A stretch of 64,000 bases of DNA from Antarcticimicrobium luteum (GCF_004358185.1 NZ_SMUV01000064.1:1-64000); one strand, 5' to 3'; shown: positions 1-11,690, counted from the stretch's first letter. Numbers and translations: made by a program. The notes: generated by a model not told the origin, from the letters alone.

Positions 1-1
1 C

Positions 2-433
2 CCCGCACCGGCCGCGTCCGCCGCCCCGACCGAGGACGCCGTCGCCGCCGCCCTGGCCGAGGCGCTGGGCGGTGCGCGCGAGGCCGCCCCCACCGCCGCC
101 CCCACCGGCCCGCCGCTGAGCGCGGGAGAGAAAGAGGCGCTGCGCGTGGCGGTGTCGTCGTGCTGGAATGTCGGCTCGCTCTCGTCCGAGGCGCTGGCCA
201 CCACGGTGGTTGTCGCCGTATCGTTAAGTCAGGATGGCAAACCGCAGATGGAGACGATCCGCATGATGTCCTATTCGGGTGGCGGCGAGGGCGCGGCGAA
301 ACAGGCGTTTGAGGCGGCGCGCCGGGCGATCATCCGCTGCGGCGCGACAGGATTTAGCCTGCCGGCGGCGAAGTACGATCGCTGGCGCGATATTGAGATG
401 ACATTCAATCCCGAGAGGATGCGGATCAAATGA
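2..433 (+). CDS. tolA: TolA C-terminal part (5' end outside window)
   Basis: This reading frame is open from the window edge and ends four bases into tolB (ATGA overlap). The visible part starts with an Ala/Pro-rich stretch, as in the TolA periplasmic linker. It is followed by a compact domain of about 95 residues with SSCWNVG near its start and an Arg-rich amphipathic segment ending FNPERMRIK, the usual TolA domain III pattern in alphaproteobacteria. TolA spans the periplasm and links the inner-membrane TolQR motor to TolB and Pal during outer-membrane constriction. The assignment rests mainly on position directly before tolB-pal-cpoB and on the domain pattern. The N-terminal membrane anchor is not visible. 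Confidence 0.85.
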   Translation, partial: PAPAASAAPTEDAVAAALAEALGGAREAAPTAAPTGPPLSAGEKEALRVAVSSCWNVGSLSSEALATTVVVAVSLSQDGKPQMETIRMMSYSGGGEGAAKQAFEAARRAIIRCGATGFSLPAAKYDRWRDIEMTFNPERMRIK

Positions 434-1752
434 AGAGATTTCTGCTGAGCTTCCTTCTGGGATGGGCGGTTGTCGCCCATTCCGCCCTGGCGCAGGACAG
501 CGGCCCGCTGCGGATCGAGATCACCGAGGGGGTGATCGAGCCGATGCCCTTCGCGGTGCCCGATTTCGTCCCCGACAGCCCGGCCGCTGGCGAGGTGGCC
601 GCGCAGATCGCCCGGGTGATCGCCGCCGACCTCTCCGGCACCGGTCTGTTCCGGGAAATCCCGGCCGAGGCGCATATCGGCCGGGTCGGCGATTTCGATG
701 CGCCGGTCCAGTTCGCCGACTGGAAGGCGATAAATGCCCAGGCGCTGGTGACCGGCGCGGTATCCTCCTCGGGCGGCCGGGTGACGGTGCGGTTCCGGGT
801 CTGGGACGTGTTCTCGGGGGCCGAGCTGGGCAACGGGCTGCAATTCGCCGGCTCTGTCGAAGGCTGGCGCCGGATGGCGCACAAGGTGGCCGACGCGGTC
901 TATAGCCGGATCACTGGCGAGGGCGGCTATTTCGACAGCCGGGTGGTCTTCGTTTCCGAAAGCGGGCCCAAGAACGACCGCAAGAAGCGGCTGGCGATCA
1001 TGGATTACGACGGCGCCAATGTGCAGTATCTGACCGACAGTGCCGCGATCGTGCTGGCGCCGCGGTTCTCGCCCACGGGTGACCGGGTGCTCTATACCAG
1101 TTTCGAGACCGGATTTCCGCGCATCTATGTGCTCGACGTGGGCCGGGTGCAGCGCCAGGTCCTGGAGACGCAGGAGGGCACCATGAGTTTCGCCCCCCGC
1201 TTCGCCCCGGACGGCAACACGGTGGTGTTCTCGCTGGAGCAGGGCGGCAACACCGATATCTACACCATGGATATCACCAACGGGCAGACCCTGCGCCTGA
1301 CCTCCTCGCCGTCGATCGAGACCGCGCCCAGCTATTCCCCCGACGGCAGCCGGATCGTGTTCGAAAGCGATCGTTCGGGCACCCAGCAGCTGTATATCAT
1401 GGCGGCCTCGGGGGGGCAGGCGAAGCGGATCAGCTTTGGCCAGGGGCGCTATGGCACCCCGGTGTGGTCGCCGCGCGGCGACCTGATCGCCTTTACCAAA
1501 CAGAACAAGGGGCGGTTTCACATCGGCGTGATGCGCACCGACGGCAGCGAGGAGCGGCTGCTGACCGCCTCGTTCCTCGACGAGGGGCCGACCTGGGCGC
1601 CGAACGGCCGGGTGATCATGTTCACCCGTGAAACAAAGGGCGCGCGCGGCGAGGCGACGCTATATACCGTCGATATCACCGGGCGGAACCTCAGGCCGGT
1701 GCGCACGCCCGGCGGCGCCTCGGACCCGTCCTGGTCGCCGTTGCAGAACTGA
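430..1752 (+). CDS. tolB: Tol-Pal system protein TolB
   Basis: The 440-residue length is typical of TolB. A signal peptide (basic MKRF start, hydrophobic core, cleavage after about residue 21 in HSALAQ) sends it to the periplasm. An N-terminal alpha/beta domain is followed by repeated blades of a six-bladed propeller, seen as recurring xFSPxGxR / [15 protein letters not shown] motifs at about 190-430. TolB binds Pal and TolA and supports outer-membrane integrity and cell division. Its ATG overlaps the tolA stop, which implies translational coupling. It is followed 70 bp later by pal. Identification is secure from repeats and context. Confidence 0.97.
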   Translation: MKRFLLSFLLGWAVVAHSALAQDSGPLRIEITEGVIEPMPFAVPDFVPDSPAAGEVAAQIARVIAADLSGTGLFREIPAEAHIGRVGDFDAPVQFADWKAINAQALVTGAVSSSGGRVTVRFRVWDVFSGAELGNGLQFAGSVEGWRRMAHKVADAVYSRITGEGGYFDSRVVFVSESGPKNDRKKRLAIMDYDGANVQYLTDSAAIVLAPRFSPTGDRVLYTSFETGFPRIYVLDVGRVQRQVLETQEGTMSFAPRFAPDGNTVVFSLEQGGNTDIYTMDITNGQTLRLTSSPSIETAPSYSPDGSRIVFESDRSGTQQLYIMAASGGQAKRISFGQGRYGTPVWSPRGDLIAFTKQNKGRFHIGVMRTDGSEERLLTASFLDEGPTWAPNGRVIMFTRETKGARGEATLYTVDITGRNLRPVRTPGGASDPSWSPLQN

Positions 1753-1822
1753 GCCGCGCGTTCACAACCCATGGCGGATATGGTAGAACAACCATAGAAA
1801 AACATACTGAGAGGCAATTGGC

Positions 1823-2326
1823 ATGAAATCCCTTCGTACCCTGGTTCTGGCCTGCAGCGTCGCGGCGGTCGCGGGCTGTTCGAACTCTTATCTTGACGAT
1901 ACGAACTCGGTCGCTCTGGGCGGGCCGGGCGGCGCCGCGGGGCTTCCGTCGGATCCGACCTCGATAGCCTATTTCCAGCAGGCGATCGGCGACCGCATCC
2001 TGTTTTCGGTGGATCAGTCGACACTGGACGACGCCGCGCGCGTGGTGCTGACGGCGCAGGCCGACTGGCTGACCTCAAACCCCGACTACAGCGCCGTGAT
2101 CGAAGGCCACGCCGACGAACAGGGCACCCGTGAATACAACCTCGCGCTGGGCGCGCGGCGGGCCAATGCGGTGCGCGAATTCCTGGTGTCGCGTGGGGTG
2201 GCGGGCAGCCGTCTTAAGACCGTCAGCTACGGCAAGGAACGCCCGCTGGAGATTTGCAGCGCCGAGAGCTGCTATGCCAAGAACCGCCGCGCCGTCACCG
2301 TGCTGGCCGGCGGTCTGACCGGGTAG
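1823..2326 (+). CDS. pal: Peptidoglycan-associated lipoprotein Pal
   Basis: A 167-residue OmpA-family lipoprotein. The signal peptide ends in a lipobox, VAGC, with the acylated Cys at about residue 19. The C-terminal OmpA domain includes FSVDQSTLD, IEGHADEQGT and the Arg-rich LGARRANAV helix that binds meso-diaminopimelate in this family. Pal tethers the outer membrane to peptidoglycan and partners with TolB. A GAGAGG ribosome site precedes the ATG. The 70-bp gap after tolB could carry a promoter giving extra pal message, but I cannot prove one. Confidence 0.97.
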   Translation: MKSLRTLVLACSVAAVAGCSNSYLDDTNSVALGGPGGAAGLPSDPTSIAYFQQAIGDRILFSVDQSTLDDAARVVLTAQADWLTSNPDYSAVIEGHADEQGTREYNLALGARRANAVREFLVSRGVAGSRLKTVSYGKERPLEICSAESCYAKNRRAVTVLAGGLTG

Positions 2327-2339
2327 GGGGAGCGGCGAG

Positions 2340-3179
2340 ATGATGCGCGTTCTGATCCTGCTGGCCTTCGGGGGGCTGATGTCACTGCGCGCGGTGCCGT
2401 TGGCGGCGCAGCAGGCCGAGACGCTGGCCGACATCCGGCAGGAGCTGAGCGTGCTCTATGTCGAGATCCAGAGGCTCAGACGCGAGCTGTCGACCACCGG
2501 CGCGCCGCAGGTGGCGGTGGGCGGCGGCAGCGTGCTGGAGCGCGTCGGCGCCATCGAGAGCGAGTTGCAGCGCCTGACCGCCCAGACCGAAGAGCTTGAC
2601 CATCGCATCGGCCGCATCGTCGAGGACGGCACCAACCGGATCGGCGATCTCGAGTTTCGGCTGGTCGAGCTGGAGGGCGGCGATGTGAGCAAACTGGGCG
2701 AGACCACGACGCTGGGCGGCGATACCGGCGGCGCGGCCGGCGCGCCTGCCAGTGCAGCGGTGCCGGCGCAGCCATCCGATGCCGGCAGCGAGCTGGCGAT
2801 GGGCGAACAGGCCGATTTCGACGCCGCCAACGCCGCGCTGCAAGGGGCCGACTATCCCCGCGCCGCCCAGTTGTTCGCGGCCTTCAACGGGGCCTACCCG
2901 GGCTCGCCTCTCGCGCCGCGGGCGCTTCTGGGGCAGGGACGGGCGCTGGATGGGATGGGCGATACCCGCGAGGCGGCGCGCGCCTTTCTCTCGGCCTTTA
3001 CCAGCGATGATTCCGGCCCGACCGCGCCCGAGGCGCTGTATGAACTGGGCGCCGCGCTGGGCCGTCTGGGCCAGATCGACCAGGCCTGTGTCACACTGGG
3101 CGAGGTCGGCGCGCGCTTTCCCGCCGCCGGGGCGGTGGCGCTGGCGCGGCAGGAAATGGCCGACCTGGGCTGTTCTTGA
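2340..3179 (+). CDS. cpoB: Cell division coordinator CpoB (YbgF)
   Basis: A 279-residue exported protein with a signal peptide ending about residue 22 (PLAAQQ). A short coiled-coil region follows at about 25-105, rich in Glu/Leu/Arg. Then comes an Ala/Gly-rich linker, and TPR units run from about 155 to the C-terminus (ADFDAANAAL, YPRAAQLFAAF, PLAPRALLGQG). That is the usual CpoB architecture, and the gene is the last member of the tol-pal set. CpoB coordinates peptidoglycan synthesis with Tol-driven constriction. There are two adjacent ATG codons at 2340 and 2343 and either may be used. The stop overlaps the TTG start of tilS. Confidence 0.93.
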   Translation: MMRVLILLAFGGLMSLRAVPLAAQQAETLADIRQELSVLYVEIQRLRRELSTTGAPQVAVGGGSVLERVGAIESELQRLTAQTEELDHRIGRIVEDGTNRIGDLEFRLVELEGGDVSKLGETTTLGGDTGGAAGAPASAAVPAQPSDAGSELAMGEQADFDAANAALQGADYPRAAQLFAAFNGAYPGSPLAPRALLGQGRALDGMGDTREAARAFLSAFTSDDSGPTAPEALYELGAALGRLGQIDQACVTLGEVGARFPAAGAVALARQEMADLGCS

Positions 3180-4429
3180 GCGCATCTGACGCCGATATTC
3201 TGGCCGCGGTGCGGGCGTGGTTCGGACCGCAGCCGCCGGCCAGGCTCGCCATCGCGCTGTCCGGGGGCGGCGATTCCGTCGCACTTCTTCATATTCTGAG
3301 CCGCGCGTTCGAGCCGAGGCAGGTGCGGCTGGCGGCGGCGACCGTCGATCATGGGCTGCGGGCGGACGCCGCGCAGGAGGCAGCGGCGGCCGCGCGGCAG
3401 GCCGCCGCATTGGGTGTGCCGCATGCCATCCTGCGCTGGCGGGGGTGGGACGGGCAGGGCAATCTTCAAGACGCTGCCCGCACCGCGCGCTATGATCTGT
3501 TGTCCGACTGGGCGCTGGGGCAGGGGATCGGCGCGCTGGCGGTGGCCCATACCGCCGACGATCAGGCCGAAACCCTGCTGATGCGGCTGGGGCGCGCGGC
3601 GGGGGTCACCGGCCTGGCCGGGATTCCGCCCCGGAGGTTGCGCGGCGCGGTGATGATCCTGCGCCCGCTGCTGGGGATCGGGCGCGACGATCTGCGCGCC
3701 TATCTGCGCCGCAATGGGCTGGAATGGTCCGAAGACCCCTCCAACCTCGACACCAAGTTCACCCGCGTGCGCGCGCGCGAGGCCCTCTCCGGTCTGGCCG
3801 ATCTGGGGGTGACGCCTGCGGCGCTTACCCATGTCGCGCGCAACATGGTCCGGGCGGAAGAGGCGCTGGGCTGGGCCGCCTTCGAGGCCGCCCGCACCGC
3901 CGCCCGCGTCGCGGCAGGCTGCGTCGTGCTCGATCCGCGCGCCCTGCGGCTGATGCCGGACGAGATTGCGCGCCGCCTGCTGGTCGGCGCGCTGGCCTGG
4001 GTCGGCGGCGGCGGCTATCCGCCGCGCCGCCGACCGGTCGCGGCGCTGCTGGCGGATCTGCACCGGGGACAGGGCGCCACGCTGGCCGGCTGCCGCGTCC
4101 TTGAGCATCGCGGCGAGATCTGGATCTGCCGCGAGGTCAACGCGCTGCACGACATCCGCGTCGCGCCGGGCGGGATCTGGGACCGGCGCTGGCGGCTGAG
4201 CGGCCCCGGGGCGCAGGGCTGCGAGATCCGCGCACTGGGCGCGGCGGGGCTGGCCCACTGCCCGGAGCGGGCCGCCACCGGGGCGCCCCGTGCCGCGCTG
4301 GAGGCCTCTCCGGCGGTCTGGCGAGAGGGCGATCTGATCGCCGCGCCGCTGGCCGGGCGGGCGGCCGGATGGCGCGCGGAACCGGCGGAGGATGGCCCCG
4401 CCTTTCCCGCAACCCTTTTATCGCATTGA
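3176..4429 (+). CDS. tilS: tRNA(Ile)-lysidine synthase TilS
   Basis: The N-terminal PP-loop SGGGDS at about residues 29-34 is the ATP-binding signature of TilS. It is followed by ATVDHGLR and by AHTADDQAETLLMRLGRAAGVTGLAGI, shown here only as a landmark of family residues. The enzyme attaches lysine to C34 of tRNA-Ile(CAU), changing both its codon and amino-acid identity, and is essential. The length (417 residues) suits the alphaproteobacterial form with a reduced C-terminal domain. A TTG start overlaps the cpoB stop. Position before ftsH is the common arrangement. Confidence 0.93.
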   Translation: MSASDADILAAVRAWFGPQPPARLAIALSGGGDSVALLHILSRAFEPRQVRLAAATVDHGLRADAAQEAAAAARQAAALGVPHAILRWRGWDGQGNLQDAARTARYDLLSDWALGQGIGALAVAHTADDQAETLLMRLGRAAGVTGLAGIPPRRLRGAVMILRPLLGIGRDDLRAYLRRNGLEWSEDPSNLDTKFTRVRAREALSGLADLGVTPAALTHVARNMVRAEEALGWAAFEAARTAARVAAGCVVLDPRALRLMPDEIARRLLVGALAWVGGGGYPPRRRPVAALLADLHRGQGATLAGCRVLEHRGEIWICREVNALHDIRVAPGGIWDRRWRLSGPGAQGCEIRALGAAGLAHCPERAATGAPRAALEASPAVWREGDLIAAPLAGRAAGWRAEPAEDGPAFPATLLSH

Positions 4430-4505
4430 ACCTGACCCAATGATCTCTATTTTACCTGATGACACACGGTCGCCCTGAGGCGGCCGCGCATTTAGGAGAG
4501 TTTCC

Positions 4506-6422
<1,917 letters not shown>

Positions 6423-6448
6423 CTGCCGGGCGCGGAGGCAAGAACTGG

Positions 6449-6479
6449 CGGCCGGGGGCAACTCCGGCCGTTTCTTTTT
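6449..6479 (+). terminator. Rho-independent terminator after ftsH
   Basis: A seven-base perfect stem CGGCCGG / CCGGCCG (6449-6455 and 6464-6470) has an eight-base loop and is followed directly by TTTCTTTTT. It lies 27 bases after the ftsH stop and closes the tol-pal-tilS-ftsH transcript. Confidence 0.85.
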
Positions 6480-6495
6480 GGGTTGATCCTGGAAT

Positions 6496-6511
6496 GTATA
6501 CATATGTATAC
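6496..6511. promoter_or_regulatory. Perfect 16-bp palindrome, probable operator for the tam-like gene
   Basis: GTATACATATGTATAC is a perfect palindrome and strikingly AT-rich for this genome. It sits between the ftsH terminator and the methyltransferase start, 33 bases before the ATG. A dimeric repressor is the natural reader. The TGTATACA-like core recalls operators of some GntR-family proteins, but that link is inference and no GntR gene lies in this window. Confidence 0.5.
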
Positions 6512-6544
6512 CAAGCTTGATCGACCGACTTGGAAGGACGTGAA

Positions 6545-7327
6545 ATGCCCCGGCCAGACTGGAACCCAGACCTTTACGCCAGGTTCGGCGATGTCCGCCT
6601 GCAACCGGCCATCGACCTTGCCGCGCGCATCGGGGCGCTGCCGCCCGGTGCGCTCTGCGATTTGGGATGTGGCGCCGGGGTGGCGGGCGCGCTGCTCAGG
6701 GGGCGGTTTCCGGAACGGGCGCTGATCGGCGTCGACAGCTCGCCCGCGATGCTTGAGAAGGCCGGCGCAACCGGCCGGTTCGATGTGCTGGTCGAGGCCG
6801 ACGCGGCGGCTTGGGCGCCGCACGAGTCGCTGGCGCTGATCTTTTCCAACGCGCTGCTGCACTGGCTGCCCGATCATCAGACGCTGCTGCCCCGCCTCGT
6901 CGGGCATCTGGCGCCGGGCGGCGTTCTGGCGGTGCAGATGCCGCATCAGAACGGCGCGCCCTCGCACCGGCTGTGGCACGATCTGGCGGCACAGCATTTC
7001 CCCGGCCGGTTCGATCCCGCCAGCGCGTCGGGCATTCTGGAACCGACCGATTATGTCCGCATCCTGTCGCCGCTGGGCGAGGTCGCGCTGTGGGAGACCG
7101 AGTATTTTCAACAACTCGCGCCAGCGCCGGAGGGGCACCCGGTGCGGCTGTTCACCAGTTCGACCTTCGCCCGCCCGGTGCTTGGGGCGCTTTCGCCGGC
7201 AGAGGCAGCAGAGCTCATCCGCCACTACGATGCCGCCGTGAGCCTGGCCTATCCGCCGATGCCGGACGGTTCGGTGCTTTTCCCCTTTCGGCGTCTGTTC
7301 TTTCTGGTGCAGGTTCCCGGGGACTGA
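6545..7327 (+). CDS. tam: SAM-dependent methyltransferase, trans-aconitate methyltransferase-like
   Basis: 260 residues. The N-terminus DWNPDLYARF and the SAM motif I LCDLGCGAGVAGALL at about residues 33-47 match the Tam pattern. FSNALLHWLPDH at about 100-111 is motif IV, with the His-Trp typical of the family. Tam methyl-esterifies trans-aconitate, a by-product that inhibits the TCA cycle. The ATG at 6545 was chosen because GGAAGGA stands seven bases upstream; a TTG at 6530 in the same frame would overlap that ribosome site. A perfect palindrome upstream suggests its own regulation. The family is secure, the exact substrate less so. Confidence 0.8.
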   Translation: MPRPDWNPDLYARFGDVRLQPAIDLAARIGALPPGALCDLGCGAGVAGALLRGRFPERALIGVDSSPAMLEKAGATGRFDVLVEADAAAWAPHESLALIFSNALLHWLPDHQTLLPRLVGHLAPGGVLAVQMPHQNGAPSHRLWHDLAAQHFPGRFDPASASGILEPTDYVRILSPLGEVALWETEYFQQLAPAPEGHPVRLFTSSTFARPVLGALSPAEAAELIRHYDAAVSLAYPPMPDGSVLFPFRRLFFLVQVPGD

Positions 7328-7366
7328 TCCCGGCGGGCCTGCCGCCGGACCGAAGACGGAGGCGGC

Positions 7367-7942
7367 ATGGCCACATTGAAACTGACGGAACACGAGGGCG
7401 AGGTGGTCTGGCTGGGCCATGTCCCGGCGGGCGGCACGCTGCGGTCGCGGCCGGTGGAGCGGTTGGAGCTGGGCTTCAACGGCGTCTCCGGTGGGCGGCA
7501 CGAAGGGGAAAACCGCCCCTCCTGTTCGCGGGTGCTGAACCTCTATCCGCGCGACACCGAGATCCGCAACGTGCGTCAGCTCACGATCCTGTCGGAAGAG
7601 GAGCTGGCCGGCATCGCCGCCACGATGGGCGAGGATAGCCTCGACCCCGCGCTGCTGGGCGCCTCGATCGTGCTGCGCGGCATTCCCGATTTCACCCATC
7701 TGCCGCCGTCCTCGCGGCTGCAATCGACCGGTGGCACCACCCTGACCGTGGATATGGAGAACCTGCCCTGCGTCCTGCCGGGGCGCGAGATCGAGGCGGT
7801 CCACCCGGGCAAGGGCGCGGCGTTCAAACCGGCGGCCGAGGGGCGGCGGGGCGTCACCGCCTGGGTCGAGCGGCCCGGCCCGCTGGCCCTGGGCGACCGG
7901 CTGCGCCTGTTCATTCCGTCGCAACGACCCTGGAACCCCTGA
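7367..7942 (+). CDS. MOSC domain-containing protein
   Basis: 191 residues forming a MOSC (molybdenum cofactor sulfurase C-terminal) domain. The fingerprints are GRHEGENRPSCSRV near 45-58, RNVRQLTILSEEEL near 67-80, and the conserved cysteine in MENLPCVLPG at about 133. MOSC proteins bind sulfur or Moco-related groups through that Cys; this small stand-alone form has no assigned reaction. It lies 39 bp downstream of the Tam-like gene and could share its message. The following 167-bp gap before fhs contains a 14-bp perfect palindrome (8061-8074). Confidence 0.82.
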   Translation: MATLKLTEHEGEVVWLGHVPAGGTLRSRPVERLELGFNGVSGGRHEGENRPSCSRVLNLYPRDTEIRNVRQLTILSEEELAGIAATMGEDSLDPALLGASIVLRGIPDFTHLPPSSRLQSTGGTTLTVDMENLPCVLPGREIEAVHPGKGAAFKPAAEGRRGVTAWVERPGPLALGDRLRLFIPSQRPWNP

Positions 7943-8109
7943 CGCTCTGCCGTCGCGCGGTGTCCGGTTTGTATCGAAGAACGGGCTTTCGCCGTTTCAA
8001 GACGCGAAAAGGTCGGAAAATCCATTAACCTCGCGGCCGTCGCGCGGTATCGGTGGCACGACTCGGCGCCGAGTGCCGGGCCGGAGGGACATTTTGGGGG
8101 ACCGCGCCG

Positions 8110-9786
8110 ATGAGCTTCAAATCCGACATCCAGATCGCCCGCGAGGCGAACAAGAAACCCATTCAGGAGATCGGCGCAAAGCTGGGCATGACGTCCGACG
8201 ATCTGCTGCCCTATGGCCATGACAAGGCCAAGGTCAGCCAGCGCTTTATCGACAGCGTACAGGGCAACAAGACCGGCAAGCTGATCCTGGTCACCGCGAT
8301 CAACCCGACGCCCGCAGGCGAGGGCAAGACCACCACCACCGTGGGCCTCGGCGACGGGCTGAACGCGATCGGCAAAAAGGCCGCGATCTGTATCCGCGAG
8401 GCCAGCCTCGGCCCCTGCTTCGGGATGAAGGGCGGCGCCGCCGGCGGCGGCTATGCCCAGGTGGTCCCGATGGAAGAGATGAACCTGCATTTCACCGGCG
8501 ACTTCCACGCCATCACCAGCGCCCACAACCTGCTGGCGGCGATGATCGACAACCACATCTACTGGGGCAACGAGCTGCAGATCGACGAGCGCCGGGTGGT
8601 CTGGCGCCGGGTGATGGACATGAACGACCGCGCGCTGCGCGATATCGTCACCAGCCTGGGCGGCGTCACCAACGGTTTCCCGCGCCAGACCGGGTTCGAC
8701 ATCACCGTCGCCTCCGAGGTGATGGCGATCCTTTGCCTCGCCACCTCGCTGACGGATCTGCAGAAACGTCTGGGCGACATCATCGTCGCCTACCGCCGCG
8801 ACAAAACCCCGATCTATGCCCGGGACATCAAGGCCGACGGCGCGATGACCGTGCTGCTCAAGGACGCGATGCAGCCCAACCTGGTTCAGACGCTGGAGAA
8901 CAACCCCGCCTTTGTCCACGGCGGTCCCTTCGCCAATATCGCGCATGGCTGCAACAGCGTGATCGCCACCACCACCGCGCTCAAGACCGCCGATTACGTG
9001 GTGACCGAGGCCGGTTTCGGCGCCGACCTGGGCGCCGAGAAGTTCATGAACATCAAATGCCGCAAGGCCGGGCTCGCGCCCGACTGCGTGGTGCTGGTCG
9101 CTACCGTGCGGGCGATGAAGATGAACGGCGGCGTCGCCAAGGCCGATCTGGGGGCCGAGAATGTCGCCGCCGTGCAGGAGGGCTGCGCCAACCTCGGCCG
9201 CCATATCGCCAACCTGAAATCCTTCGGCGTGCCGGTGGTGGTGGCGATCAACCATTTCGCCGGCGACAGCGAGGCCGAGGTGCAGGCGGTCGGCGATTAT
9301 GTCGAAACCCAGGGCTCCGAGGCGATCCTGTGCAAGCACTGGGCCGAGGGCTCGAAGGGGACGATCGAGCTGGCCACCCGGGTCGCCGAGATCGCCGACA
9401 GCGGCGCCAGCCAGTTCGCGCCACTCTACAAGGACGATCTGCCGCTGTTCGACAAGATCGAGCGCATCGCCAAGCGGATCTACCGCGCCGATGAGGTGCT
9501 GGCCGATCAGAAAGTGCGCAACCAGCTGAAGGAATGGGAAGAGGCCGGCTATGGCAACCTGCCGATATGCATGGCCAAGACCCAGTACAGCTTTACCACC
9601 GATCCGACCCGCCGCGGCGCACCCACCGGCCACAGCGTCCCGGTGCGCGAGGTGCGCCTGAGCGCCGGGGCCGGTTTCGTCGTGGTGATCTGCGGCGAGA
9701 TCATGACCATGCCGGGCCTGCCGCGGGTGCCCTCTGCCGAGGCGATCATGCTGAACGATCTGGGCCAGATCGAGGGGCTGTTCTGA
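8110..9786 (+). CDS. fhs: Formate-tetrahydrofolate ligase
   Basis: 558 residues, the usual length. It makes 10-formyl-THF from formate, THF and ATP, feeding purine synthesis and, with FolD, formate or C1 oxidation. The phosphate-binding [12 protein letters not shown] lies at about 66-77, and [11 protein letters not shown]-type residues ([10 protein letters not shown]) stand near the C-terminus, both diagnostic. The ATG at 8110 follows GGGGGA and the [10 protein letters not shown] start fits the family. In marine roseobacters fhs-folD serves C1 oxidation from methylated compounds; that is family knowledge. The stop codon overlaps the next start (TGATG). Confidence 0.97.
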   Translation: MSFKSDIQIAREANKKPIQEIGAKLGMTSDDLLPYGHDKAKVSQRFIDSVQGNKTGKLILVTAINPTPAGEGKTTTTVGLGDGLNAIGKKAAICIREASLGPCFGMKGGAAGGGYAQVVPMEEMNLHFTGDFHAITSAHNLLAAMIDNHIYWGNELQIDERRVVWRRVMDMNDRALRDIVTSLGGVTNGFPRQTGFDITVASEVMAILCLATSLTDLQKRLGDIIVAYRRDKTPIYARDIKADGAMTVLLKDAMQPNLVQTLENNPAFVHGGPFANIAHGCNSVIATTTALKTADYVVTEAGFGADLGAEKFMNIKCRKAGLAPDCVVLVATVRAMKMNGGVAKADLGAENVAAVQEGCANLGRHIANLKSFGVPVVVAINHFAGDSEAEVQAVGDYVETQGSEAILCKHWAEGSKGTIELATRVAEIADSGASQFAPLYKDDLPLFDKIERIAKRIYRADEVLADQKVRNQLKEWEEAGYGNLPICMAKTQYSFTTDPTRRGAPTGHSVPVREVRLSAGAGFVVVICGEIMTMPGLPRVPSAEAIMLNDLGQIEGLF

Positions 9787-10334
9787 TGATGCGATATGTT
9801 CTGGCGGGGCTGCTTCTGGCGGCGCCCGCCGGCGCGCAAGACTGGTTCCTGCATGAGTACGGTGAGCTGAGGGCCTATCACGGCGACTGGCTGGCGGTCT
9901 GCGACGAGGCGGGCGCCGGTCCTTGCCGGGTGGTGCAGACCGGCACCGATCCCGGCTCGGACGCCTATTTCGACCTGCGGCTGGCGGCGCAGCGGATCGA
10001 CAACTCGCCCGACTGGGCGATCGAGGTGATGGACCGCAACATGCCCGCGCAGGGGCTGACCGAACTGACCCTCAGCTTTGACGGGGTCGCGGTCGCGGTG
10101 CCGCAGGGGGCCTGGACCGCGGGCGATATGCTCTCTCCCAATGCCTCCGACACGGTCACGATCCGCGATCCCGACCTTGCGCTCGATCTGGTCGCGCGTA
10201 TGAAGGCGGGCAATCGCGTGACCGTCACCTATGCGCCTTTGGGCGAGGGGGACGGGCGGGCCAGCTTTCCGCTGCGCGGGGTGACGGCGGCGATGAACGC
10301 GATCGAGGCGCGGGTTCTGGCGCGGCAGGAATAA
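9786..10334 (+). CDS. Small exported protein of unknown function between fhs and folD
   Basis: 182 residues with a clear signal peptide (hydrophobic core to about residue 18, cleavage near AGAQ). The mature part contains [16 protein letters not shown], two cysteines eight residues apart that could form a disulfide in the periplasm. The pattern of a Trp-x-x-x-Cys start followed by a second Cys is loosely like the IalB family, but I could not confirm membership. Its ATG overlaps the fhs stop by one base, and folD starts 17 bp after it. It is therefore translationally coupled into a cytoplasmic one-carbon operon, which is odd for a periplasmic protein. Function unknown. Confidence 0.8.
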   Translation: MMRYVLAGLLLAAPAGAQDWFLHEYGELRAYHGDWLAVCDEAGAGPCRVVQTGTDPGSDAYFDLRLAAQRIDNSPDWAIEVMDRNMPAQGLTELTLSFDGVAVAVPQGAWTAGDMLSPNASDTVTIRDPDLALDLVARMKAGNRVTVTYAPLGEGDGRASFPLRGVTAAMNAIEARVLARQE

Positions 10335-10351
10335 TCGGACGAGGACATGAC

Positions 10352-11269
10352 ATGACGGCACAGATCATCGACGGCAAGGCCTTTGCCGCCAGCGTGCGCG
10401 GCAAGGTCGCCGGGCAGGTGGCCCGGCTGACCGCAGATCGCGGCATCACCCCGGGTCTGGCGGTGGTGCTGGTGGGCGAGGATCCGGCCAGCCAGGTCTA
10501 TGTCCGCTCCAAGGGCAAGATGACCGTCGAAGTGGGGATGAATTCCTACGAGCACAGGCTCGAGGCCGACACCTCCGAGGCCGATCTGCTGGCGCTGATC
10601 GACCGGCTCAACACCGATCCGGCGGTGCATGGCATCCTGGTGCAATTGCCGCTGCCTGCCCATCTGGACGAGGCGCTGGTGATCAACGCCATCGATCCCG
10701 CCAAGGATGTGGACGGCTTTCACATCTCCAACGTCGGGCTGCTGGCCACCGGGCAGAAGGCGATGGTGCCCTGCACACCGCTGGGCTGCCTGATGATGCT
10801 GCGCGACCATTTGGGCAGCCTGTCGGGGCTGAACGCGGTGGTGATCGGGCGGTCGAACATCGTCGGCAAGCCGATGGCGCAGCTGCTGCTGGGCGACAGC
10901 TGCACCGTGACCATCGCGCACAGCCGCACCAAGGATATTCAGGAGGTGACCCGCCGCGCCGATATCGTCGTCGCCGCCGTCGGCCGGCCGGAAATGGTGA
11001 CCGGCGACTGGATCAGGCCCGGCGCGACCGTGATCGACGTGGGCATCAACCGCATCGACGCGCCCGAAAAGGGCACCAACGAGGATGGCAGCGTCAGGAC
11101 TCGGTTGGTCGGCGATTGTCACTTCGACAGCTGCGCCGAGGTGGCTGGCGCCATCACCCCGGTGCCCGGCGGAGTGGGGCCGATGACCATCGCCTGCCTT
11201 CTGGCCAACACGCTGACCGCCTGCTGCCGCGCCAACGGGCTGGCCGAGCCCGAGGGGCTGACCGTCTGA
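10352..11269 (+). CDS. folD: Bifunctional methylene-THF dehydrogenase / methenyl-THF cyclohydrolase FolD
   Basis: 305 residues. It interconverts 5,10-methylene-THF and 10-formyl-THF with NADP. Catalytic Tyr50 and Lys54 sit in [10 protein letters not shown]. Also seen are [17 protein letters not shown], the nucleotide-binding [15 protein letters not shown] at about 169-183, and [10 protein letters not shown] near the end. Operon with fhs through the small exported protein. It converges with the thioesterase gene, leaving only one base between stop codons. Confidence 0.97.
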   Translation: MTAQIIDGKAFAASVRGKVAGQVARLTADRGITPGLAVVLVGEDPASQVYVRSKGKMTVEVGMNSYEHRLEADTSEADLLALIDRLNTDPAVHGILVQLPLPAHLDEALVINAIDPAKDVDGFHISNVGLLATGQKAMVPCTPLGCLMMLRDHLGSLSGLNAVVIGRSNIVGKPMAQLLLGDSCTVTIAHSRTKDIQEVTRRADIVVAAVGRPEMVTGDWIRPGATVIDVGINRIDAPEKGTNEDGSVRTRLVGDCHFDSCAEVAGAITPVPGGVGPMTIACLLANTLTACCRANGLAEPEGLTV

Positions 11270-11270
11270 T

Positions 11271-11690
11271 CTAGGACCCGGACGGCACCGGCACCATGGT
11301 CCCGGTCAGCACGGCCACCAGCGTCTCGGTGTCGCCGTCGAGCGCGTGTACATCGGCCGAGACCACCACCAGACGCCGGCCGGCCTTGATCACCCGGCCA
11401 GTGGCGCGCAACCTCTCGCCCCGCCCCGGGGCCAGCAGGTTGATCTTGATCTCTGCGGTCATCACCTCGCTGTCCTCCGGCATGACGCTCAGCGCGGTAT
11501 AACCGGCCGCAGTGTCGCCCAGTGCGAATGTCAGCGCCGCATGGGCGACGCCGTGCTGTTGCCGGCTGCCCGGCAGGATGGGGGCCGAGACCACCACCTG
11601 CCCCGCCGCGACGCTGTCGAGCCGTGCCTCCAGGGTCTGCATCATCGTCTGGCGGGAAAAGCTTTCAGCGATCCGGTTGTGCAGCTTCAT
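11271..11690 (-). CDS. PaaI-family thioesterase (hotdog fold)
   Basis: 139 residues. GSRQQHGVAHAALTFALGDTAAG holds the HG-x-x-x-x-x-x-x-x-D hotdog signature of PaaI/YbdG-type acyl-CoA thioesterases, and TAEIKINLLAPGRGERLRA forms the second conserved strand pair. Substrate unknown. The ATG at 11690 was chosen over one at 11750 because AAGGAGG sits eight bases before it. It is transcribed towards folD and divergent from the LytTR gene. Confidence 0.8.
   Translation of the reverse strand: MKLHNRIAESFSRQTMMQTLEARLDSVAAGQVVVSAPILPGSRQQHGVAHAALTFALGDTAAGYTALSVMPEDSEVMTAEIKINLLAPGRGERLRATGRVIKAGRRLVVVSADVHALDGDTETLVAVLTGTMVPVPSGS

Noticed and set aside
6530-6544. Upstream TTG start for the Tam-like gene
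   Set aside because: It would overlap the ribosome site GGAAGGA that fits the ATG at 6545.
7943-8109. Folate-sensing riboswitch upstream of fhs
   Set aside because: The gap has a palindrome, but I could not recognise the conserved loops of a THF riboswitch.
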